Position numbers and translations under genes: made by a program
Shown here: positions 1-5,462 of the stretch, in pieces
Layout of the letters: every line of letters begins with the position of its first letter
Position numbering within the stretch: position 1 is the stretch's first letter
Source of the DNA: JBFHRE01 sp036745195
GTDB taxonomy: Bacteria; Actinomycetota; Acidimicrobiia; Spongiisociales; ZC4RG35
Direction: 5' to 3'
Length of the DNA stretch: 5,845 nt
Assembly (NCBI GenBank): GCA_036745195.1
Contig: DAIOGO010000158.1
Location: forward strand, 1 to 5,845
Notes under the pieces: generated by a model
What the model saw: only the letters and a program-made list of their open reading frames with translations
The model's database searches: none
Told to the model about the DNA's origin: nothing

Positions 1-69
1 ATGTCCCGCCAATACTGGCGGGTCTCGCCGATGTGCGGTTCGTACTGGAGCTGGTCTCGGACATCGTGA
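1..69 (+). other. Possible aromatic-rich leader peptide (attenuator)
   Basis: A reading frame from ATG 1 (or internal ATG 31) ends at TGA 67-69. It encodes 22 residues (12 from the second ATG). The peptide has Tyr-Trp pairs at residues 5-6 and 15-16 and another Trp at 18, so two Tyr and three Trp in a very short frame. It lies about 140 bases before the genes for the first step of aromatic amino acid synthesis and for the tyrosine branch. Ribosome-mediated attenuation with Trp-rich leader peptides is known for trp genes in Actinobacteria. Extending that to this site is inference. ATG 31 has a weak ribosome-site-like GGCGGG at 17-22. The frame may also begin before the window. No classic U-tract terminator follows, so confidence is low. 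Confidence 0.25.
5..22. other. Perfect 7-bp hairpin with 4-nt loop
   Basis: CCCGCCA at 5-11 pairs perfectly with TGGCGGG at 16-22 around the loop ATAC. No T-run follows on either strand, so a classic intrinsic terminator is not supported. It could end an upstream transcript, or cover the GGCGGG that precedes the short frame starting at ATG 31. The structure is seen in the sequence; its function is unknown. Confidence 0.5.
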
Positions 70-120
70 CCCAGGCTAGAACAGCGGGCGCCACTCTCGG
101 TCACCAGGCGAGGACCGTCA

Positions 121-155
121 TGATGGCTGATGGCCGATGGCCGATGACCGATCCT
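121..155. repeat. Imperfect 7-nt tandem repeat (YGATGGC)
   Basis: Consecutive 7-base units read TGATGGC, TGATGGC, CGATGGC, CGATGAC, CGATCCT, so four good copies and one decayed copy. Seven is not a multiple of three, so each unit changes codon phase, which argues against this stretch being protein-coding. Slippage could vary the copy number and hence the distance between leader and gene. Confidence 0.6.
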
Positions 156-201
156 CCCGGCCGGGCTCCCGTCGCTCGCTCCTATCATCCGAGTTCCCGT
201 T

Positions 202-207
202 GGAGAG
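202..207 (+). promoter_or_regulatory. Ribosome binding site of aroF
   Basis: GGAGAG is the only good Shine-Dalgarno match before the gene. GGAG sits six bases from GTG 212 but fifteen bases from ATG 221, which favours the GTG start by three codons. Confidence 0.6.
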
Positions 208-211
208 ACAA

Positions 212-1237
212 GTGAGTGCGATGATCATCGTGTTGCGACGCGAGGCCACTGACGACGATGTGAAGGCCGTTGTGGAACGGCTCAAGTCGATCGGCTGTGA
301 GGCCCATGTCTCCGTCGGGCAGACCCGGACCGTGATCGGCGCCATCGGCGACAGGGAGTTGATCCAGCAACTTCCCTGGGAGGCGATGTCCGGTGTCGAG
401 AAAGCGGTGCCTGTGCTCAAACCCTTCAAGTTCGTGAGCCGGGACTTCCAGTCGGAGGACACCATCATCGAGGTGCGAGGTGTCCCGATCGGGGACCCGG
501 GCCTGTGTGTGGTGATCGCCGGGCCGTGTGCGGTCGAGAGCCGCGACCAGTTGTTCCGGACGGCCGAAGCCGTCAAGAAGGCCGGGGCCAGGGTCTTGCG
601 GGGTGACGCCTTCAAACCGCGTACCTCGCCCTATGCCTTTCAGGGGCTGGCCGAAGCCGGTCTGCAGCTGCTGGCCGAGGCTCGCGAGGAGTTCGACCTC
701 CCGTTTGTCGCCGAGGTGCTCGATCCCCGCGATGTCGACCTGGTGGCCTCCTACGCCGACATCCTCCGGGTCGGGACCCGCAACATGTCCAACTTCACCC
801 TGCTCCAAGAGGTCGGCCGCCAACCCAAGCCGGTCCAGCTCAAGCGCGGTTTCACCGCCACCCTCGAGGAGTGGCTCAATGCCGCCGAGTACATCTTCAA
901 GGAGGGGAACCACCAGGTGATCATGGTGGAACGGGGGATTCGGACCTTCGACACCGCCGCCCGCAACACTCTCGACGTGACGGCCGTTCCCCTCCTCAAA
1001 CAGATGTCGCACCTACCGGTGATCGTCGATCCGTCCCACTCCGGTGGGCGCCGTGAGCTGGTGCTGCCCTTGGCCCGGGCCGGGGTCGCCGCCGGCGCCG
1101 ACGGAATCATGGTCGACGTCCATCCCACCCCCGATACCGCCCTGGTCGACGGTGCGCAGGCACTGCTTCCGTCCGAGTTCACCGAACTGGTCGTCCAGGT
1201 GAAGCGGGTGGCCGAGGCCGTGGATCGAACCGTCTGA
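212..1237 (+). CDS. aroF: 3-deoxy-7-phosphoheptulonate (DAHP) synthase, type I-beta
   Basis: The enzyme condenses phosphoenolpyruvate with erythrose 4-phosphate to DAHP, the first step of the shikimate pathway, in the cytosol. Residues 4 to about 75 form the ferredoxin-like (ACT-type) regulatory domain seen in the Thermotoga maritima enzyme, followed by the TIM-barrel domain. Visible motifs are AGPCAVES (metal-ligand Cys106), KPRTSPY (135-141), KRG (211-213), ERGIRTF (240-246) and DPSHSGGRR (His276). Asp313 matches the last metal ligand. At the position of the fourth ligand, Glu298 in T. maritima, this protein has Asp302 (VDVHP instead of VEVHP). The length is 341 residues from GTG 212, or 338 from ATG 221, the family's usual length. 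GTG is chosen from Shine-Dalgarno spacing, but ATG 221 matches the family N-terminus (MI-V-L). The gene heads an operon with tyrA, and the regulatory domain predicts feedback inhibition by aromatic amino acids. Confidence 0.95.
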   Translation: MSAMIIVLRREATDDDVKAVVERLKSIGCEAHVSVGQTRTVIGAIGDRELIQQLPWEAMSGVEKAVPVLKPFKFVSRDFQSEDTIIEVRGVPIGDPGLCVVIAGPCAVESRDQLFRTAEAVKKAGARVLRGDAFKPRTSPYAFQGLAEAGLQLLAEAREEFDLPFVAEVLDPRDVDLVASYADILRVGTRNMSNFTLLQEVGRQPKPVQLKRGFTATLEEWLNAAEYIFKEGNHQVIMVERGIRTFDTAARNTLDVTAVPLLKQMSHLPVIVDPSHSGGRRELVLPLARAGVAAGADGIMVDVHPTPDTALVDGAQALLPSEFTELVVQVKRVAEAVDRTV

Positions 1238-1239
1238 GC

Positions 1240-2268
1240 ATGGCGTCGGCCGCCATCCTCGGAACCGGCTTGATCGGAGCCTCGGTCGGGGTGGCGCTGC
1301 GCGGGGCAGGCTGGAAGGTGGCCGGTTGGGATCCCGATCCGCTGGTGGCGGCCCGGGCGCTGTCCATGCAGGCTTTCGACCATTCATTCGATTCGATGGA
1401 GGCGGCGATCGAAGGCGTCGACCTGGTGGTGCTGGCCGGTCCGGTCAAGGCGATCCTCGCCACCCTCGAAACGATCGACACCGGCGCGCTCGTGACGGAT
1501 GTAGCCGGCGTCAAGCTCCCGGTGGTGGCGGCTGCCGCCCGTACCGGATTGCGGTTCGTCGGCGGGCATCCGATGGCGGGTCGTGAGACCTCGGGGCCGG
1601 AAGGCGCCTCCGGGTCGATGTTTCGGGGAGCCAGCTGGGTCGTCTGTCCCGACGGCGCTTCCGACGCTGATCTTGGCGCCCTGGCAGGGATCGTCGAGAG
1701 CCTGGGGGCCACTCCGGTGTTGATGTCCGCCGCCGAGCACGACCGGGCGGTGGCGGCGGCCAGTCATCTCCCACAGGTCACCGCCGGAGCGCTGGTCGAA
1801 CTGGTGGGTGAAGACGCAGCCGCCCTGGGGCTGGCTGCCGGAGGCTTCCGGGACCTGACGAGGATCGCCATGTCGGATCCGAGCTGGTGGGTCGACGTCC
1901 TGATCGAGAACCGGGCCGAAGTAGGCCCGGCGCTGCGACGGCTGGCCGACCGGCTGGTCGGTCTCGCCTCGGAGGTCGAGAACGAGCTGCGGCCTTCGGT
2001 GGAGGATCGCATGTCCAACGCCAGGGCGATCCGCCGGTCGATGGCTGCACCGGTCGAGACGGTGTCGATCGTCCTCGAGGACAGGCCCGGTCAGATGGCG
2101 AAGGTGGGTCACTCGCTCTCGGAGAGCAACGTCGACCTGCGAGATCTCCAGCTGCGACATGCCGTCCATGGTGGTGGCGGCGTGCTCACGCTCTCGGTCC
2201 GGGCGGGCGAGGCAGACAAGCTGCGGCTCGCCCTCAGGTCCGATGGATTCCAGCTGCTCGGCGACTGA
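1240..2268 (+). CDS. tyrA: Prephenate (or arogenate) dehydrogenase with C-terminal ACT domain
   Basis: The enzyme oxidatively decarboxylates prephenate to 4-hydroxyphenylpyruvate, or arogenate to tyrosine, in the tyrosine branch. Residues 6-15 hold the Rossmann motif GTGLIG. Asp31 at the end of the second strand suggests NAD+ rather than NADP+. The substrate motif GGHPMAGRETSG carries the catalytic His110, SHLPQ lies at 175-179, and GGFRDLTRIA supplies the substrate-binding Arg204. Residues 272-342 form an ACT domain (LEDRPGQMAKVG and following), implying allosteric control, probably by tyrosine. Two departures from the textbook enzyme are Gly90 in TDVAGVK, where Ser is usual, and Gln179, where many prephenate-specific enzymes have His. 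The start lies two bases after the aroF stop and lacks a good ribosome site, so translation is probably coupled. The length, 342 residues, suits TyrA plus ACT. Prephenate versus arogenate specificity is not settled. Confidence 0.93.
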   Translation: MASAAILGTGLIGASVGVALRGAGWKVAGWDPDPLVAARALSMQAFDHSFDSMEAAIEGVDLVVLAGPVKAILATLETIDTGALVTDVAGVKLPVVAAAARTGLRFVGGHPMAGRETSGPEGASGSMFRGASWVVCPDGASDADLGALAGIVESLGATPVLMSAAEHDRAVAAASHLPQVTAGALVELVGEDAAALGLAAGGFRDLTRIAMSDPSWWVDVLIENRAEVGPALRRLADRLVGLASEVENELRPSVEDRMSNARAIRRSMAAPVETVSIVLEDRPGQMAKVGHSLSESNVDLRDLQLRHAVHGGGGVLTLSVRAGEADKLRLALRSDGFQLLGD

Positions 2269-2273
2269 GCAGC
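2253..2273. terminator. Hairpin between convergent genes, possible bidirectional terminator
   Basis: GCTGCTC (2253-2259) pairs perfectly with GAGCAGC (2267-2273) around a 7-base loop, with a possible extra G-T pair inside. It spans the tyrA stop codon and begins two bases beyond the stop of the minus-strand amidohydrolase. Neither strand shows a T-run, so it would be a GC-type terminator or a 3'-end stabiliser. The position between two convergent genes with only six intergenic bases is the main support. Confidence 0.45.
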
Positions 2274-2274
2274 A

Positions 2275-3444
2275 TCATCGAGAGAAGGTCGAGAGGGCCA
2301 GGATGCCCTCGACGGCCACACGCACCCCTACCGCCAGGCAGGCTTCGTCCAGCACGAAGCCGGAAGAGTGCAGGTCCGTGAACTCCCCCGGGGTCTGGCA
2401 GCCGAGTCTGAGCAGGCAACCAGGGACGTCCTCCAGGTAACGGGCGAAGTCTTCTGCTCCCATGCTGAGGTGGGTGGGCCGGGTCCGGTGGTCGCCGAGG
2501 GCGGCGGCGGTGGCGATTCGCAACACCTCCAGGACGTCGGGGTCGTTCACGACAGGCGGGATCCCGCGCTGGTAATGAACCTCCGCCTTCGCTCCCAACG
2601 GTTCGACGATCTGATGGACCAGGCTCTCCAGGAGTGGTGGAATCTGCTCCCGCACGGCCGGGTCGGCCACCCGGACCGTTCCCGACAGGTCGGCGCTGGT
2701 GGGGATCACATTGTCGGCGGTTCCGGCCTGAATCCGGCCGAACACGAGGGCCATCGGCGCCCTGGCGTCGAGCCTCCGATCCAGCAGCGCAGGGAGGTCT
2801 ATGGCGAGCTTGCCTGCCGCATACACCATGTCGACGGTCTTGTGGGGGCGGGCGGTGTGGCCACCCGGTCCCTCCAGGGTGATGTAGAAGCGGTCGGCGG
2901 AGGCGGTGATCGCTCCCTCCCGGAATCCGACGTATCCGACCTCGAGAGAGGGGTCGACGTGGAAGGCGAGGATCGAGTCGACGCCGTCGATGGCGCCTTC
3001 CCTGCACAGGTCGAAGGCTCCGCCCGGAAATGTCTCCTCGGCCGGTTGGAACAGGATCCGGGCCCGGCACGGCAGCTCCATGCGGGCCAGGACCAGAGCG
3101 ACGCCGAGGGCGATGGCGGCGTGGGCATCGTGGCCGCAGGCGTGCATGACCCCCGGGATGGCCGAGGCGAAGTCGAGCCCGGCCGGCTCCTCGATGGGCA
3201 GTGCATCGAGATCGGCGCGGAACGCCACCGTGGTGGGCCCCGACCCGATGTCGACGGTGAGCCCGGTCTTGGGGGTTCGCAACCACGGGGACAGCCCGGC
3301 GGCGCGGAGCCGGTCGACCAGCAGGGCGGTGGTGTCATATTCCTCGCCCGACAGTTCGGGGTGGGCGTGGATGGCCCTGCGTACCTCGACGACATCGGGG
3401 AGGACGGCGGCCACCAGCGAATCGAGACGGCTGGTGTCGATCAT
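2275..3444 (-). CDS. M20D family metallo-amidohydrolase (N-acyl amino acid hydrolase type)
   Basis: A dinuclear metal (usually zinc or manganese) hydrolase of the family containing hippurate hydrolase, IAA-amino acid hydrolases and N-acetyl-diaminopimelate deacetylase. Such enzymes split N-acyl bonds of amino acids in the cytosol; no signal peptide is visible. HPELSGEEYDT lies at 28-38. Predicted metal ligands are Cys103 and His105 in MHACGHD, Glu137 in QPAEE (Glu136 being the likely general base), His162 in AFHVDP and His359 near the C-terminus. The dimerisation domain (about 183-295) carries GPGGHTARPH with His196 and GTADNVIP. The length, 389 residues, is normal. The start follows an in-frame stop 15 bases upstream and is the only ATG in between. 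No clear ribosome site is seen, so coupling with the preceding small-protein gene, 12 bases upstream, is likely. The substrate cannot be told from sequence. Convergence with tyrA gives no functional link. Confidence 0.92.
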   Translation of the reverse strand: MIDTSRLDSLVAAVLPDVVEVRRAIHAHPELSGEEYDTTALLVDRLRAAGLSPWLRTPKTGLTVDIGSGPTTVAFRADLDALPIEEPAGLDFASAIPGVMHACGHDAHAAIALGVALVLARMELPCRARILFQPAEETFPGGAFDLCREGAIDGVDSILAFHVDPSLEVGYVGFREGAITASADRFYITLEGPGGHTARPHKTVDMVYAAGKLAIDLPALLDRRLDARAPMALVFGRIQAGTADNVIPTSADLSGTVRVADPAVREQIPPLLESLVHQIVEPLGAKAEVHYQRGIPPVVNDPDVLEVLRIATAAALGDHRTRPTHLSMGAEDFARYLEDVPGCLLRLGCQTPGEFTDLHSSGFVLDEACLAVGVRVAVEGILALSTFSR

Positions 3445-3456
3445 GTCGTCGGCAGG

Positions 3457-3798
3457 CTAGCCCGGGTGGCCGCTGCCGGAGTCGGGGTCGTCGGTGACGG
3501 GATCGGGGTCGTCGGGGATTCCTGCCTGGAGGAACTGCTGCCAGGCCACCTCGCCACGCCGGAACTCGACGATGTGCTGGGCCGAGGGGTCGTAGAGCCC
3601 TTCGATGACGGCGAGGGCGTTGGCAGCGGCGGCGCCCATCGGGCGGCGGGGGTCATGGGGGTCGAACAACCAGCCACGATCGACCATCCAGTGGTAGGCC
3701 CGCCCCAGAGCAACGATCATCGCAATGGCGATCAGGATCCGCACGACCGTCAGCGTATTCGGTGAGAGGATTTGTGCGACCGTATCCTGGAGCTTCAT
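3457..3798 (-). CDS. Small single-pass membrane protein of unknown function
   Basis: I do not recognise this 113-residue protein. Residues about 16-34 are strongly hydrophobic (core ILIAIAMIVAL at 21-31) with one Arg at 20, giving one membrane segment near the N-terminus. The next part is soluble and rich in Ala, Trp and charged residues (about 35-92). The C-terminal 20 residues are Asp/Pro/Gly-rich, with DDPD occurring twice (96-99 and 103-106). Codon third positions are mostly G/C, as in a real gene of this genome. The chosen ATG overlaps the nadE start on the other strand. The frame stays open further upstream, but that part is the antisense shadow of nadE. No clear ribosome site precedes the ATG. 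The amidohydrolase starts 12 bases after its stop, so the two are probably co-transcribed. Confidence 0.6.
   Translation of the reverse strand: MKLQDTVAQILSPNTLTVVRILIAIAMIVALGRAYHWMVDRGWLFDPHDPRRPMGAAAANALAVIEGLYDPSAQHIVEFRRGEVAWQQFLQAGIPDDPDPVTDDPDSGSGHPG
3482..3515. repeat. 13-nt direct repeat with 21-nt period
   Basis: TCGGGGTCGTCGG occurs at 3482-3494 and again, identically, at 3503-3515. The period is seven codons, so the repeat stays in frame in the minus-strand small-protein gene and encodes its duplicated DDPD tail. A small internal duplication is the simple explanation. Confidence 0.7.
3789..3792 (+). promoter_or_regulatory. Ribosome binding site of nadE
   Basis: GGAG ends four bases before ATG 3797, a rather short spacing. 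TATCCT at 3783-3788 also fits a -10 box whose start point would fall at about 3795, so an almost leaderless transcript is an alternative. No good -35 accompanies it. Homology fixes this ATG: the nitrilase domain begins at once with IRVAGAQID, and the 24-codon extension from ATG 3725 has no family counterpart. Confidence 0.4.
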
Positions 3799-5449
3799 GC
3801 CAATACGTGTTGCAGGAGCGCAGATCGATCTGGTGGTCGGTGATCTGGCGGGGAACGAAGAGAAGATCGCCGCAACGATGGACTGGGCCGAGGGTGAGGC
3901 AGCCGACGTGCTCGTGCTGCCCGAGTTGGCGGTGACCGGATATCCGCCCGAAGATCTCGTCCTCCGCCCTGGTTTCGTCGATGACAACCTCGAAGTCGTC
4001 CGCCGGCTGGCCCGTCGTTCCGGTCGCTGCACGGTGGTGGTCGGTTTCGTGGACCATGCCGGACCCGACCCGGACGATCGCAGCGACGCCGTCGATCGCC
4101 GGGTGGCCAACGCGGTGGCGATCATGGGCGACGGGAAGCTGATCGGGAGCTATCACAAGGTTCTCCTCCCCAACTACGGGGTGTTCGATGAGGGCCGGTA
4201 CTTTGCCCCGGGCGACCACCCCGCCCAACTTTGGCAGATCGCCGGCCACCCGGTGGGCGTCTCGATCTGCGAAGACATCTGGATCCCGGATGGGCCACCC
4301 CATCATCAAGCCCTGGCCGGCGCCCGGTTACTTCTCAACGCCAACGGCTCCCCGTTCCACAAGGGCAAAGCTGCTGATCGGGAGGCGATGCTCCAGTCAC
4401 GGGCCCGGGCCACCGGGTTGCCGGTCGTCTATCTCAATCTCGTCGGTGGCCAGGACGAGTTGGTCTTCGATGGGGCGAGTTGCGTGTTCGCCGGCGACGG
4501 GACGCTGCTTCACCGCTCACCCCAGTTCCGCGAGCACCGGTTCGTGGTGGAGGTACCGACCGCGCCGGGCGAAACCGCCGAACCGTGTTGTGTCGAGCCG
4601 CTGCTCGACGAGACGGCCGAGGTGTACGCCGCCATCACCACCGGGGTGCGGGACTACGTGAGAAAGAACGGCTTTTCCCAGGTGGTGATCGGCCTCTCGG
4701 GCGGCATCGACTCGGCCCTGACCGCAACCGTGGCGGCAGATGCCCTCGGGGCAGAGAACGTGTGGGGTATCACCATGCCGAGCAGGTTCTCCTCGGAGGG
4801 CTCAGTTGCCGACTCCCGGCACCTGGCCGACAACCTCGGAATCCGATTCGATCTCATCCCGATCGACGAGGTCTACCAGGGATATCTGGGTGTGCTGGGA
4901 CCGGTGTTCGAAGGCACCACGTTCGGTGTGGCGGAGGAGAACCTCCAGGCCCGGGTCAGAGGCGCGCTCCTGATGGCGGTGTCGAACAAGTTCGGCCCGA
5001 TGGTGCTCACCACCGGCAACAAGTCGGAGATGGCGGCGGGATACGCCACTCTCTACGGCGACATGGCGGGCGGGTACAACGCCCTCAAGGACGTGTTCAA
5101 AGGCATGGTCTACCAACTGGCGCGATGGCGCAACCGGGACGGCGAGGTCATTCCGCAGGCGACGATCGAGAAGGCGCCGTCCGCCGAGTTGCGGCCTGGG
5201 CAAAAGGACTCCGACAGCCTGCCTCCCTATGACATCCTCGACGCCATTCTCGAGCGGTACATCGAGCGGGACATGATCGAGCCGGAGATCGTGGCCGATG
5301 GCTTCGACGAGGCCACCGTACGCCGGATCTGTTCACTGGTCGACCGCAACGAGTACAAACGCCGTCAGGCCGCCCCCGGCGTGAAGATCACCGCCAAGGC
5401 GTTCGGACGTGACCGGAGGCTTCCTATCACCAACCGGTACCGGGGATGA
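3797..5449 (+). CDS. nadE: Glutamine-dependent NAD+ synthetase
   Basis: This enzyme amidates nicotinic acid adenine dinucleotide to NAD+ with ATP, using glutamine as nitrogen donor: the last step of NAD synthesis, in the cytosol. The N-terminal carbon-nitrogen hydrolase (nitrilase-like) domain, about residues 1-255, is the glutaminase. Its triad is visible as Glu43 (LPELAVTGYPPEDL), Lys121 (YHKVLLPNYGVFDE) and Cys158 (SICEDIW). The synthetase domain, about 275-540, holds the pyrophosphate loop SGGIDS (301-306), ENLQARVRG (381-389), TTGNKSE (405-411), YGDMAGG (420-426), KDSDSLPPYD (470-479) and a basic C-terminal motif around 517-530. The length of 550 residues matches the shorter bacterial two-domain type, well below the about 680 residues of the Mycobacterium tuberculosis enzyme. 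All key residues are present, so it should be active. It probably forms an operon with the next gene, 13 bases downstream. Confidence 0.97.
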   Translation: MPIRVAGAQIDLVVGDLAGNEEKIAATMDWAEGEAADVLVLPELAVTGYPPEDLVLRPGFVDDNLEVVRRLARRSGRCTVVVGFVDHAGPDPDDRSDAVDRRVANAVAIMGDGKLIGSYHKVLLPNYGVFDEGRYFAPGDHPAQLWQIAGHPVGVSICEDIWIPDGPPHHQALAGARLLLNANGSPFHKGKAADREAMLQSRARATGLPVVYLNLVGGQDELVFDGASCVFAGDGTLLHRSPQFREHRFVVEVPTAPGETAEPCCVEPLLDETAEVYAAITTGVRDYVRKNGFSQVVIGLSGGIDSALTATVAADALGAENVWGITMPSRFSSEGSVADSRHLADNLGIRFDLIPIDEVYQGYLGVLGPVFEGTTFGVAEENLQARVRGALLMAVSNKFGPMVLTTGNKSEMAAGYATLYGDMAGGYNALKDVFKGMVYQLARWRNRDGEVIPQATIEKAPSAELRPGQKDSDSLPPYDILDAILERYIERDMIEPEIVADGFDEATVRRICSLVDRNEYKRRQAAPGVKITAKAFGRDRRLPITNRYRG

Positions 5450-5462
5450 GGGGCGGGGTTGC

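Larger units (their letters stand above)
1..211 (+). promoter_or_regulatory. Noncoding leader upstream of the aroF-tyrA operon
   Basis: This stretch lies before the DAHP synthase gene and has no frame that looks like a normal gene. Frame 3 is open from the window edge to a stop at 213-215. From about position 115 it crosses a 7-nt tandem repeat that shifts codon phase with each unit, and its translation there is low-complexity, so I do not call it coding. Its first 25 or so codons could be the tail of an upstream gene, which cannot be decided here. The leader contains a perfect hairpin (5-22), a short Tyr/Trp-rich frame (1-69), mutually exclusive complementary segments (66-71, 97-104, 145-151) and the repeat (121-155). 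I see no convincing sigma-70-type promoter; TAGAAC at 77-82 is a weak -10 candidate without a matching -35. Confidence 0.45.

Noticed and set aside
1..64. Minus-strand frame from ATG 64 running off the left edge, a possible divergent gene
   Set aside because: Only 21 Ser/Thr-rich codons are visible, with no good ribosome site; it cannot be told from chance.
156..165. CCCGGCCGGG palindrome in the leader
   Set aside because: It has no loop, so it forms no hairpin by itself; short GC palindromes are common in this base composition, and no T-run follows.
137..211. 25-codon N-terminal extension of DAHP synthase from ATG 137
   Set aside because: The family begins at MI-V-L, the extension is Arg/Ser-rich without homology, and the ribosome site at 202-207 falls inside it.
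33..215. 60-codon + strand frame ahead of aroF whose stop overlaps GTG 212
   Set aside because: Its second half is translated from the 7-nt tandem repeat and has no protein-like pattern; its first half could at most be the end of a gene lying outside the window.
185..1012. Long minus-strand frame opposite DAHP synthase
   Set aside because: An antisense shadow of a clearly recognised gene, with no motifs of its own.
2368..3765. 465-codon + strand open frame across the minus-strand pair
   Set aside because: It is antisense to the amidohydrolase, which has all its family motifs; long antisense frames are expected at high GC, and the product is a Gly/Asp/Val-rich string without a recognisable domain.
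3799..4125. Upstream extension of the small membrane protein gene on the minus strand
   Set aside because: It is wholly antisense to the nitrilase domain of nadE and gives an Arg/Thr/Ser-rich sequence; the ATG at 3798 puts the membrane segment near the N-terminus.
5434..5443. CCGGTACCGG palindrome at the end of nadE
   Set aside because: It lies within the coding region, has no loop or T-run, and is a chance-level palindrome.
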